NCBI GenBank assembly: GCA_037074705.1
Contig: CM073590.1
Location: 131,831,600 to 131,895,599, forward strand
DNA: 64,000 bases
Reading direction: 5' to 3'
DNA from: Zhengitettix transpicula
Taxonomy: Eukaryota > Arthropoda > Insecta > Orthoptera > Tetrigidae
Below the pieces are notes generated by a model. The model ran no database searches, was not told where the DNA came from, and saw nothing but the letters and a program-made list of their open reading frames with translations. Positions 36,713 through 50,400 of this stretch are shown here, piece by piece; the stretch's first letter is position 1, and the number at the start of each line of letters is the position of its first letter. The translations under genes and the position numbers were made by a program.

Positions 36713-38245
36713 TCCCTAAAGATCCTTGAGAAAAAATATGATGTATATAGTTATTAAGAATGTTCGGATATGTTTAACAATCAGGTGTAGATAAACAGCT
36801 TTGTGCTTGTAAGTTTCAGTTTAAAACCATAAGGATTAACTAGTCTTAATTTGATTTCAAATACTGACCAACTTTGAGACATTTTTGGACTGGATCACAA
36901 AAAATTGTCTCATAAAAGGAAAAGATAGAAAGAAATCAAGTCAATTGTATGTTCTATTACACGTCAAACAATACTGTTCCATTTTTCGCACCAGAGCCAA
37001 TGATCATCTTTGGCGTCATGATTTTCCGTCTCCTTAGTTTTAGACGATGATTTACCTTACATGAAGCAACGTTTGACTAACCTGTTGAACTAACATTCAT
37101 TTCCATTCGAAAAATTTCTAAAGTATCAAAAGTAACGTGGTATTTCAGATTCGGAACGAGTAAAATTAGATACTGAATTAGAATTGTATTCATTTATTTT
37201 TATTGCGGTTATTAAATGAAAATTAAATTATATGATGTTTTGCAAATTTAATTTAATAATAAGAGAATAATTTTAAAATTTTAATAAAAATTTCTGCAGC
37301 TCGGTGGTTCTAGCTATGAAACAAAAATTTCTTTCGGAACAGTGGGGTCGAAATCTTTGATCATAATTTGAAACTTACTTTACTTGATCGAAGGTGGTCT
37401 TGATGGAGAAACAGTTGTTTGTTTGCTGATGATTCTTGACATTTACTCAAAGTCCCGACGTATGGCGGTTTGGTCGTCAGACAGAAATAGGTCGTGAACA
37501 CATTGTAGACTCTCTACTTAGCCTTTACGACAGTAATAATACTTACAATAAGAATAAGGATAAAAGAAGTGATAATATCTCCAACAAATAATTTCCAAAT
37601 TCTACATAAATTTGCAACTCTATCTGCATATGAAGATCAACTTAAGACCCCTCACTAGCTACCAAATTACTGAACTATTTCTTTTTAACAATCCTTTATC
37701 TGTTTAACTTTTTAACTTACATGGTATTTATATCTCTCATCTCTGCATCGGTCATTCTATTTGTTTACGTATACTTACTGTTTTTCGCTCGTGTATTATG
37801 TTTTTGAAATTTTTACATCCACTCTTAAAAAATATGTAAGGGAAACAATAGTTTTAATCGTTTTTCCTTTGCCAGTCTCACGCGTTGAATTCCTGACAAT
37901 AGTTCAACGTCAGTTAATTTCGAGGTCATGCATCCCCAACACGAAAAAAACATGTCCCGTAACTGCCCAGATGATGTTCACTGTATTTAATTCGTAGTAC
38001 CGATAATTTGTTTGGTACTGTTTCAAACGACGACGTAAGACACCCGCGATTGAAAGCTTCACACTAGTAACCCACTGCCGTCACTAATCTCTCAAATTGA
38101 TCCCCCGAAAATTTTCATTACCAATACAGCAGATTATTGTTATTGTAGTATATACAAATTACGAAAAAGTCAAAATGACTTATGTTGCTCATTGAATGAA
38201 AGAACGTTGTTGATAAACGAAGAAAATTCTGATTTATTGTTGCAG
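36713..38245. other. Sequence upstream of the FAR start exon
   Basis: AT-rich, no recognised coding. If 15299-15399 is a 5' UTR exon, this is intron. If not, a promoter or another leader exon could lie here, but I see no clear TATA/Inr signature. Confidence 0.35.
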
Positions 38246-38455
38246 ATGACCATGGGGGAGGCTCCTGTGAGCGAAGTTGCCGCCTTCTACAAGGAGCGAA
38301 GTATCCTTGTTACCGGAGGAACAGGATTTATGGGCAAAGTCTTGCTAGAGAAGCTGCTCTACGAATGCCACGACCTCCGATCCATTTACGTACTTGTTCG
38401 CCCTAAAAGGGATAAAGGTCCGCAGACTCGTCTGGAGGAAATGATCAAGCTACCG
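38246..38455 (+). CDS. FAR: FAR exon with start codon, NADPH-binding motif
   Basis: This is the first coding exon, residues 1-70. The acceptor TTATTGTTGCAG ends at 38245 and the ATG is the first three bases of the exon. A second in-frame ATG at 38252 (Met3, followed by GGG GAG) is an equally plausible start. An unspliced reading from 38192 would add 18 residues, but the acceptor-like tract argues against it. The product has the SILVTGGTGFMGKVLLEKLL-type first beta strand, glycine loop and helix of the Rossmann fold, then YVLVRPKR and the EEMIKLP segment typical of FARs. The donor CCG|GTCAGA at 38456 is weaker than consensus, but the join to the next exon is exact (KLP|VFQRL, phase 0). Confidence 0.92.
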
Positions 38456-41400
38456 GTCAGATTTTATTTCTTTGCAATTTCGTAATCCATAGTCTCCAAA
38501 AATCAAATAATCAGTCTCGTCGAACATATTTATTACATTTTGCTTATAAATTTCCTTGAACAAAATTATTTCTATTACAGTTTTATTATTGTGAAACTTC
38601 ATACATATTATATATTGGAGTAAATCAATCGTTAGCCATAATTAAGTCCACAAAATTTTATGATAAAACAGCCAATAATCACACATTTAAAAAATATTTT
38701 ATTTTATTAAATAATTAAATTACGACATGTTTTGATCCTAATTAGGACCCCCTTCAGGCAAATATAACAGAGTAACAGTAACTACTGTTATCTGTACAGT
38801 ATAAAAATATTATTGAAGGAGAAAGAAGAATTTATAATTATAAATAAAGCTAAACGGAATAAATAGAAAGTAGACGAACGTATTGCAAAATTACTTAAAA
38901 AGTTACGATTTATAAAATACGGAGTTGTACATAGCATTTAATGAATCAGTATATGTTTAAACATAACGGAACATTTTTAATGTGTAACATTTCGTAAAAT
39001 AGTCTTAATGATATATTATTTGTCAGTTTATTGCCTGCTTTATCGTCAAATTTATCTACTTAGATGTTAAATTTGATGTATTTTTAAGTCTAGAAAAACT
39101 CATTTCTGTCTCAAACACAATAATAAATTATCCAGTACTTCTGACTACAAAAATATTAACTACTTTGTGGACAATGTTCTAACAACAGTTCAATCGTTGT
39201 TGTCCTTTTAAATGAGGCACTACTTGAAATAGTGTTCGCAATATTATAAAAGCAATTTATTTTTCGTTTTCGTTCATTTGCAATATATTACTTCAAAAAT
39301 ATAGAATAAGTCTAGTAGCAAACTGAATCAGAAATGAAAACGTTTTCATGTACGGTAATTTATCTTTGATTCTCTGCTTGTTGATATTCGAGGAATGCGA
39401 ATTTGTTAGAGTAAAATTTTACTACTTCTACAGTGTGAACACAATCTTCGATTTCACATTTTTATATGTTGAAAATGAAGATACAAATTCGCACGAACAT
39501 TACAACTATATATTTTTATTAGGAGGAATTCTAATAACGCTTAGATAATATATATTGGCTTGTAAATAAATAATACATATTGATTTAAGGTCTGATTCAG
39601 TTATTAAAAATTATACGACCTTCGTTTCCGGACAAAAAAAAACATTGTTGGACGTTTCGACGCTCCTTAGACATTCTTTAACAGTATTTGAACAATAGAA
39701 TGAGAAATTAAACAAATATATAAAACCATGGATATTCACTGAAATACTAAGGAGCTTACGGGATCCACACGAGCCATATTTTTTCGAAACGGTAGATGAT
39801 GTTGATATGTAAGTGCATACGGAGACTGAAAGAAGCAATTAAAACAAAAGAAGATCAAAGAGCCTGGCACTGATTGGAATCGAATATTTCAATATCAGTG
39901 TGGAATGATCCAAATGGTTTGTAATACATAAGTAATGCCAGACGAAGGGAAAGAGAGGATCATGTGCCCTATCTATAAGAAAGGTGATATGTTCGCATGC
40001 AGGAACTAAAAACCACTTATAAATTACTCTCAAATGTGATCTATAATAGAGTAGTGGAATATGTTAATAATCAAATAGGGAACTATCAAGGCCGGTTTCG
40101 TGGACCATATGTTCTCGCAGCGACATATACAACAATATAACAAACGAATATAATATTGACATGCATTACTTATTTCTGTACTTAAAATTTCGTACAATTC
40201 TGCGAAAAGGTGCCAGTTTTATAGAGCACTGAAACGTTTTCAGGTTTCGCCGAAACTTATTAGAATAATTATAATTATTATGTCTGATACAAAATCATAT
40301 ATACGCATAAAATCAGACCATTTCTGGCTATTAAGGAGGCTTTAAGACAAGGTAATTCGTTGGCTTTTTAGTATGCAATGTGGTCCTGGTAAAAGTGAGA
40401 CGTGAGTCTGGATTCAAAATGAGGGGACAAACTAAACAAGAACTAATTCATAATTTTAATGCCTTGGAATACTCAACTTCAAGATATGGTTTAATCATTA
40501 ATCAAAATAAATCAAAGTACGTACCAATACGTAATAGACCATCAACATATGTGTCACTAATAATTGGAACTTATGAATTTGAAACAGTTCAGCAATTTAC
40601 CTATATTGGGGTTTTTATAATAAAAACCAAATGACACCCGAATTCTTGATGCCAATAGATGTTAATTTGGTCTGCTCAAATTATTTAAAACTAGACTGTT
40701 ATACAGAACAATTAAAGAGGAGATCTATAAGACGCTGATACGATCTGTTGGGATGAATGGAACGGAGTGCTGGACACACTCGCAGAAAATTGTAACAAAT
40801 TAAATATGTTCGAAAGAATAATTTTAAGGAAATTATTTGGACCAGAACAGGAAAATGGTATAAGGAGAATTCGATACAACTAAGAACTCTATAAGCTGAA
40901 CAAATAACCAAAGTTAAAATCAATTATCAAAATTGGCAGCCTGCGATGGACGGGAGACATGCAGGGGATGATGGAGGAAGAAACGAATACTAAACCCAAG
41001 ACCAGAGGGCAAACGCATATTAAGAAGACCAGGAGCAAGATAGATCGATGAAGACGTGAGATAAAGCACGAGAAACATGAGTGGAGGTGATTTCTGTTGT
41101 AGCGCCGATGTTGATGACTAAATAACTTATAATCTTCTTCCTCTGCTCGACAGCGTATGAAGGGCCTTGGCCTACCAGATTGTCATCTTACGTGACACAT
41201 TCTGGATTAGGAGTGACACCTGGTCAGAGCGTTGATTCTCCCACAGCCTTAACCTCAGTTTTCGGGACCAGGACTACCACAAACATACGTGCCCATGCAC
41301 GGGATTCGAACCCGGGACCTATGTGATGCGAGGCAATGATGCTGGCCACTACACCACAGAAGGCCGGCAAATAACTTATAATAAGTTTCCATAAAATTTG

Positions 41401-44400
41401 TTGAGATTTTCGGTTTGCATTATTTTTTATATTTTGTAAAACTAAATTTTTAAGATGTATTTTAGTAAATACAATACGGTAAAAGTAACAAAAAAATATG
41501 GTAAAATTTTTAATTTCATTATTTGAATATTTTTATTATATTGCAAATATGTAACATGATGCACATTTAGATCCTAAATATGAATGGTTATTAATCTATG
41601 ACTTCAAGTTTTTTTAGCTTTTTTTTGTATTTTTAAATAAAATTTGGCTACAGTAAAATTAAATATAATTTAAATTATAAGTAATCAAAATTTTCTAGAT
41701 TAAAAGATAGTCAAAAATAAAAAGTTTCTAATGAAATTAACAATTTTTTTATCAATAATACAATTTTATTAAAATAATTACAGCTCTATTTATGAAATAA
41801 ATGAAAACAAATATAATTAGGTCTTATTTATCTATAATTCACATTAAATTGATAATTATTATCTTAGTGCAATTAGAATACACTGAGAATAACGCTCAAA
41901 TTTTGTTTCTTGAAAAAACAGAAAAACAAAACAAAAGAAAGTTGACGGACGAGCAGAAAAATCTGGACTGAGAGGTTGACTCACAGAAAGCCAGCACAGG
42001 CATGTTTTAAATTGTCCACGGATGACAAAAGTTTCACATTTACATTAATGCATGTTGTTTCATATCTGCATCACAAATTAGCTCTCTTAGAACAGACGAC
42101 TCTGGGAGGATACTAAAAGTTATGATTCATATCTGTTACACTATGCACTAAAGGGTTAATATTGACAGGATGTTAAAAGTATTTCTTCAATTTTGAAATT
42201 AGGTGGACTACCTATGAAGAACTCACACTATTGATTTGGTTGAAATAAACTCTATCAACCTTGTTCTTAATTTGACTTGTTTACACTTTCAATAAAAAAA
42301 AATTCAGTTATCTCCGCTATTTTTGTATATATCCTTTGTTTTAGATCTTTGATTTACTTTTCATTCTATTGATCAACTGCTGTTAGAGAAAGACGCAAAG
42401 AAGCGTCAAAACGTCCATTCTAATTTTTTCGCATATAAAATTTTTCTGGATATTAAGGTCCTCTTTTTATTTATTTTATATAAATAGCCGACATATAAAT
42501 TCCTTAAACATCGTTTTCAATTACAAATAAAATGTTTTTATACTTTCACTATTACGCAGAAATGCGGTTCTCCTGTCTTTCATTTCGCGTACTGGGGGAA
42601 AACCCCCAGACCTTGACTTTAGGGTGAAGGTTGCGGTATTTATTTTTTACTCTGTTGCTTAGGAGCAGCAAGTACGTCAGAAGAATGTATTTGTAATGAG
42701 CATTAAAAAAAAAGGAGATTAAATTGGCATTGAATGTTGTTTTAATAAAAAGAACTACACAATCTTCAAAAATAAGAACTACTTCTTCTACGTACTTTAC
42801 GGAGGAGGGCCTTATCAAATGGTATATGGAAAATTATAATAAATAAGTTACTTTTTGATTTATAGACTGTGATGAACGGTTAAATATGTTTGAACGAATC
42901 CGATTAACCAGGTAATAAACCAAAAATATTTTTGTATTAATGCTACATTTTATTAGTATAATATAAAAAAATTACAAATATTTATCGGGTACTCCAATAA
43001 CAGAGTAAAAAAACGGAAACGAACCAAGAAAAGGTAGGAGGAACGATGGAAAACGACAGAAAGAGTAAATCTTTACTTTCACTCCATATTAACATTCTTA
43101 CTCAGCAATTCTTAGTCGCTGTTACCATCGATCAATAAACCTAATCGGCCTTGGTTATCTTTCTTGATTATTGTATCTTTATTGCTATTTTAGCCTACCT
43201 TATTTTACTTGTTGATATTTTCTCTGCTGGGTCTTTAACCGTTTTCCTTTGTTCTTTCTCTATTTTCACGGTTATTCTTCTATTTTTACACAAATAATGT
43301 AGCACCCGTTCAATATGTATAATAATATTACCTCAATATAACCTACAAATTTTAAAACTCGATTAATATACAAAGTTGGAATAATATGCATTCTAATTAA
43401 TTTTATGCATATCTTTTAAACAACCATCATAAAGAAATATTTGTGCGAAGAACCTCGCGTTACTCGCGGAGTATTATTATTCTTGTTTTTTATGTCCTTA
43501 GGCTAGGAGAAAGGCATGTGTCAGCAGAAGCTACCGAATGTCCTTGAGAGTAAATTAGCTGTCTGATGCAGTACATGCTTCAACCATTGTTATATAATTT
43601 AGTCGTGCGTTAATTTAGACAAACTAAGAGTCATCCAAACGTCAAAATTCCAAAGTTGTCGTGAGAATCAATGAGACTTAAAATTAATATAAAAATTAGA
43701 TTATTTTTTGCGACAAATACATAGCCTTCACCCTAAGCCCTTCCTTACAATCGTTAATGTTTAACTAATCGACTTCAAATGGCACAAATACATTAAATGG
43801 AAGCAGATATAAGAACATGACTAAATTAATAATTGTTGAAAAAACGGAAGAACAACATATGGATTGATGAAAGTAGTTGAAAGCAACCGTGGGGAAGAAA
43901 TACAGAAATTAATTTCTACTACAAATTGACTTTAATCCTTGGAGAACAATTAAAAAAATTGAAATAGGAATTGACATGAAGGACGTTAAGTTAAAAAGAA
44001 GATAGAAAAAATACGTCTACTCTATTCCACTTACGAAACATAGTAAAAACTTTAAGTTCATAGAAAACAAAAATTATTGATCAGCTACATTTTGAAAGGG
44101 TTTCGATGTAGAAGAGTAACAGTTCTGCTATTTAGTGAACAATTGTTAAGGATGCCTGAAGATTTGTAGACATAATGAATTGAGCGTTACTTAGGAATAG
44201 TAATACAGTTTTCCATCCTTGAAATATAATTGAAGAAAAGTTTCTAAAACTGTATGCAATGTAGAAGTAAATAGGAATAAAACCTGAACAGTTTGAAAGA
44301 CCAAAATCTAATGTGGAATATTTTCAAAAGTTGTGCTCCAGAACTATGTTGACTATTAAGTGAATTAAGAATGGGGGATAAAATTTAAAGGAAAGTTAGG

Positions 44401-47400
44401 CGAGTAGAGGAGCATCGTGTGAAAAGAAGGATTGAGTCAGATGTTAACAACCTCTGAACATATGTTAAACAGACTCTGAAAATAAGATACAGTCATAGCT
44501 CAGACGACAGTGTCCTTGATACATAAATCATATACCATGGTTTTCTAAGTTTATGATAATTGTCTTGATTTAATGATGCATGAGTTTCGATTATCTGACA
44601 CGACGAATACTAAGTAAAAATAGTGAGTAGGGCTTCATTTGTGGGACAAGTACCACCGTTAACAATCTGGGTGAGAGCTGTTCTCTCGCAGTCAGAACAT
44701 TTCTAGAGAGAAGGAGAGGGCTGCCTTTGGGGATGTCTTTACCTCTCTTTTCGAACTAAGGTTCCCACAAGCCGAGGTATCTGGGTTAATTTGGACAGGT
44801 GTTTGTTCCGGGGTCTCATACGTTGGGCATACGGTAAGAATTTTCTGTTCCCATTGGAACAGTCGGCCAGCTGCCTCCTAAATGGCTACCTTACGCATCC
44901 CCCATTTCAAATATCTTCCTATGCCTGTTACTCTAAAACATTTTTAAAAAAGCACCAGAAGATGATCTGAACGCGTGGATTTCTTGTTTCAAAATAACCA
45001 TCCTTCCATCTTCAGCAGCAGAACTATCGGTAAAATGGTTAAATATGTTAAGAAGGAATTGAGTTGAGGTGAATGTCGGGGTCGTCAGTCAGAGTGGCGT
45101 GGCTTTTGAGAAAAAAATGGCGAATACCGGTATACGATTAAAAAATGTAGAATCCAATCAATGTGTAAATTGTGAGACCTTTTTCTGTAATATCTCATTA
45201 TGTGTATACTTGGAAACAATCGTTCCGCATTTATTTCCTGAAAAGTCACAGAAATTAAGGTTCAATTAGTGTTTCAGTATGTTATATACGTCAATACGCA
45301 TAATTAGTGTTTACAAAGTTTAATATAAAATTATAAAATAATTCCAATTGTATGACCAACCATATACATGGCTGTTTTTGATTTATTTAACAACCTCTTT
45401 AGGGACGGGATTCAACCCGATTTTTACTTTTTGATTGATGTAGTTTTGGATGGTGATTTGTATGTGTAAATAATTCCCAATGTGGTAGCACTTATTACTA
45501 CAGGAATTTAAGTTACAACTTCTTTTACCCTCGCGATCGTATTTTACGGTTTGTTTTATTTGTAAGGCAAAATTAAAATTCGAGTAGAAAAATAATTAAA
45601 TGTAAAAGAACTGTTGGAGGTTGCCATTGTATAAATTATAAATGGAAATGTGAATATTCTAAATTGATCCGATAATTAAGGACGCAGATGAAGGAATTAC
45701 TGAGAGTACGTCATAAAATCATGGCTGGTTGTAAAAAAAATCCATAAAATGTATCGGTTGCGAACAATTAATACTATTTAATTTATGTTCATCGTCACCA
45801 AGGAGTTGTTATATATAATATTGGAAAATAAATGTTCGGAAATTTCTCGTCCGGACGCTGAGATGGGGCGAGTAGGAATGGCTATTCGTAGTACCAGCAT
45901 TATCTTCTTAAAGATGGCACACTATAAATATTAAACCCCGTTTCTTTAAAAGGTTCACTGTTGTCATTAGGAAGGTAAACAAATGTAGGTTTTCCTGATT
46001 TATAGAATAAAATTCGAGTGACTGCGAAATATTTTGTTTCAAACGGTTTAATCCTGACAGGTATTAAAGAGGAGTTAGATCTCACATTCATCAAATCTTA
46101 AGTACCATTTATAACTGTTAAGATGTACATAACTTAATTCATACGCTGTCGAACCTTCATTTTGGATGATGATAGCTCAGGACACCGTACTAGTGCTACG
46201 ACGAAGGATAAAATCGCAGAAATTCACAATGCAGTTGAAAAAGATCGCCGATCGAAGATACGCGAACCTGTTGAAATTGAAAGGTATCCGAAGACACAAG
46301 GTCTTCAATTTTACATAAACTTTTAGGTATAAGAATTAAGTTTCGATATGGTTGTTTGTTAACAGTTGACCAAAAACGAAATCGAATTGCTCAGCAATGT
46401 TTGGATCTTTCCAAACGCAATTCAAGTTAGTTTTTGTGAATTTTCATTTCTCTTCGTAAAACATGGATTCATAACTGTTCCTCTGAGTCGAATCAACAGT
46501 CCAATTAGTGGGCCGAAGAAAAAGTGTTTCATTAGCGGGAAAAGTTTACCGCAAAGTTTTGGAATGGTCGTGGTGTCATTCAAAACAGCTGTATGTGATC
46601 TACTGAAACTGACCGCTAAGGTTTGATGTTCACATTTGATCAATTATAAATAAATTATTTTCACTAGAATACTTCACCCGTTCAAATCCTTTCAATGGTT
46701 TCTGCTGAACTGCGCGAAAATGACTTAGAGTAGCTACATGTTACAGTGTGCAGACTGAAGTCTGCGTTGCGAGGCTCTGAATTTCGTGATATGGTCTGAC
46801 CTGTCGTTTTCTCTCTTTATTTATGACTTGTGATACTCCGAGCGCAATCCACGCCACTTTCTCCGTCTAGGCGTGTGACCGCCACAACAGCCCACACGTG
46901 CTCTGAGAAATCAGAATGTAGCATCTCAAAAGTCTCCGCGGGGTCACTTCATCACCGCTTTCTAGCACAAGCGTGCCCGATCACATTCACAAAGGCTGAG
47001 TGAATGCGGAACTGTTTCCGTTGACTTACAAATCTCAGTCCTTAAATTTAAGATTATTTTCAAGAAAAATTCACACTCGGTAAATACATTTAATCGAAAG
47101 TTATTTGAATAACCTTTATGTAAAAATTTATTTTATGTTGTACTTGTGTCAATTAGTCTATAAAACAGAAACGAAAACGATAATAAATAAAATTAACTCA
47201 ATTTACATTAAAAAACTGATTCGTTTTTAAAAAATACGGTATTCTTCGTATTGAATTAACACAATATCTTCAATCGTACTGAGTTATCAAATAAAGCGAC
47301 CGCAAAAATGTTTTAACCGACGCTAATAATAGCCGCTTAACGATGTTTTTTTAAACAATTCTACCCCTTCCACTCCCATCCCTTGAGGCGGCAGGTATGT

Positions 47401-50400
47401 CTTAAGCTCTCAGTGTTTGTTTCTAGATCGTAAGAAACATGTCTATAAAGTTTGGTAGAAATTTTTCTACATTTGTAAACGTAAATTTGTTTCATCCACT
47501 TTCACTCCAACTCCTAGCGGCTGAGAAACACATTAAGCTGTATGGTAAATGTCCTAATTAAACTCAGTGACTTTATAATTATATAATTTTAAATTAACAG
47601 ATTTATTCTAGTCACGATTTTCACTCCCACTCCTAGCGGCTGAGCTACACATTAAGCTGTATGGTAAACGTCCTAATTAAACTCAGTGACTTTATAATTA
47701 TATAATTTTAAATTAACAGATTTCTTCTCGTCACGATTTCGTGACAAATATCGACAAGTGCTCAATTAACATAATCTAGTATTTATGAATATGATGTTGA
47801 TATTTAATCCACATTATAATTTTAAAACATTCTTTGTGTATCGTCTTTCAGCTTCAGAAACGGCCAGTGGCAATTCTTGGTTTGTCAAAATCGATGAAAT
47901 AGTTACTGATGGTTCGATGCAATTTTTTCTTTGGAGACAATAATTACTCCTAATTTACTGGTATGATTTTGTTGGCAGGTATTCCAAAGGCTTCGTCTGG
48001 AAAATCCCGAGGCCCTGAAAAAGCTGATCTTCGTTCACGGTGACATTCAAAGTGAAGGACTTGGCCTAAATGAATCGGACACCTCTGCGATTAGACGCCA
48101 TGTTTCCATCGTGTTCCATTGTGCTGCCACCTTGCGTCTCGAGGCGAAACTGAAAGACGCGGTCCACATGAACCTAATGGGCACGTGGAACGTTCTGACA
48201 GTGTGCAAGACTCTTCCAAACTTGCAGGTACATCTTCTTCCACACCTTTCTAGAATTATTAAAAATATTGTAACATTAAATCAAGCACGTACAACATTTG
48301 TAAAAATTTGATACAGAGATGAGGTTAAACTCGTATTAGAGTATTAGAATAGTTTTTTGATACGTTCTGTCGTTTGGCAAGTATCACGTATGGGTTAGGC
48401 CACTAAGGATTAACTGAATCTATGCGCAGCTTGAGGTGAAAAATCCCGAATGAATCCAACCATTGCCAGCTTTGCATTTTGGGTCGTTGTTTTGCGATGT
48501 CCCTCGTAGTCAAGCGATGTACCACTACGCAACTCTCGGCTCAGCACACATTCCAACAACAAGCACGTCTGCTCTGTTTAATTGACGATCACTCTCATTT
48601 CTCTAGTTTATTGATCAAGACAGTCCTAAAATTTATCCATCTTGTTTAACATGCATACCGAACGGCCAATTATTCTATTTTTCTAGACAGACAAAACGCA
48701 ACTGTCTCAATCTGGCTTAATATAAAGATGGTGAAAATTATATGATTAATTTAATGTGATTCATGGAACGAATTAATAATTTGTTTCAGATTTAAAAATG
48801 ACAAGTAAATGTATCCTAACTGAAAATTGGGTTCATTCACTCGATCAACTACCATCACTAAATCAGAAGACAACAATAAATCATAAATCGTATAACCGTA
48901 ATCAAATTCTCCAGAATTTGAAGAAATCTTCCAATAACCTGTAATTCAGATTGGTGACAACCAGAAGCCTGTAGTCTATGCGATTAGGCCAATTATTCTA
49001 TTTTTCTAGACAGACAAAACGCAACTGTCTCAATCTGGCTTAATATAAAGATGGTGAAAATTATATGATTAATTTAATGTGATTCATGGAACGAATTAAT
49101 AATTTGTTTCAGATTTAAAAATGACAAGTAAATGTATCCTAACTGGAAATTGTGTTCATTCACTCGCTCAACTACCATCAGTAAATCAGAAAATCATCAA
49201 TAAATCATAAATCGTATAACCGTAATCAAATTCTCCAGAATTTGAAGAAATCTTCCAATAACCTGTAATTCAGATTGGTGACAACCAGAAGCCTGTAGTC
49301 TATGCGATTAGGTCCCGCAGGTTGAACTTTCCAGAAATGTTGGACAGGGTTATCTGCAGTAATTCTCTATCTATCTCTATCTATTTTTAACTAATTTTCC
49401 CATGAGCCGAGACATATTGAGTGGAGCCGAAAACGTTGGGCAAACGGAACCAGATGTGTGCGACCAGCTTCCCTTGAGGCATGGAGACAAAAATTCAGCG
49501 TCATCACAGCATATCCCGTCTCCAGTCCTTGGATGGGCTTGGGACAAGCACCAAGTTCAGGTCCTACCTAATGCAAGTTTCTCTATATTACATTTAAACG
49601 AATTTCCGGGTAGTACCCTAAAAACCTTAGTCTGGGAGCCTCAATTTGCTCCCCATTTTGAACCCATCCTTTCAAATCGCTACCTGTTATTAAAGAGTGG
49701 AGGCTACCACGTGGATGACTCTCATGCAGTCTGGCACTAATTACTAAAACTATTTTCTTAAAGACACATTTTTGGTCAATTGAAAGGATTCCGCAGTTAT
49801 TTTTAAATCAGTTAATATTTTCCCCGTCACTTAAAATTTATTATTTTGCATGTTTTTAGCATTGCTAGAACACAATGATTAATTTCACAGATTCTTATGT
49901 TTATCTGTCTGTATGTCTTTAAATCTAATAAATCAATTGGTTATATACTGTTTGTTACGAATGGAAGCTTTTCATACTACTGTTTCCCTTCTCAAAAAAG
50001 CGAAATAACAAGTTTATAGATTTACATAATTGCCTATCGCCAGAAATATTAAGTCAAGTAATGACTTTACATCCATTAGTGCAGTCCGTCTTGATAGCTT
50101 TGTGTTTTAGGTCCTTGTCCACCTGTCGACGGCTTTCTGTCACTGTGACTTGGAAGAAATGTCCGAGCAGATGTATCCCTGTCCTTATGACCCTCACGAC
50201 ATCATGCGCTGTGTTCAGTGGATGGACGACGGCTCTTTGGAGAAAATCACTTCCAGGTATCTGGCAAAAAAATGGTTCAATTCCCAGATCTTGGTTGTGG
50301 ATGATCAAATGGCAGAGAGGGACAGTCCAATTGATTCACTGATCAATTGATTCACTATTACTGCCACTTGAGACCATAAAGGGCACAGTACTGGTTGGTA

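Larger units (their letters stand above)
38456..47978 (+). other. FAR: FAR intron 1 (about 9.5 kb), rich in repeats
   Basis: Bounded by CCG|GTCAGA and TTGGCAG|GTA. It contains an RTE-like remnant, a SINE, a family E fragment, a mariner pseudogene and a 119-bp duplication, all listed separately. Bases 38456-39849 and 41383-44640 are otherwise AT-rich with nothing recognised. Confidence 0.85.
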
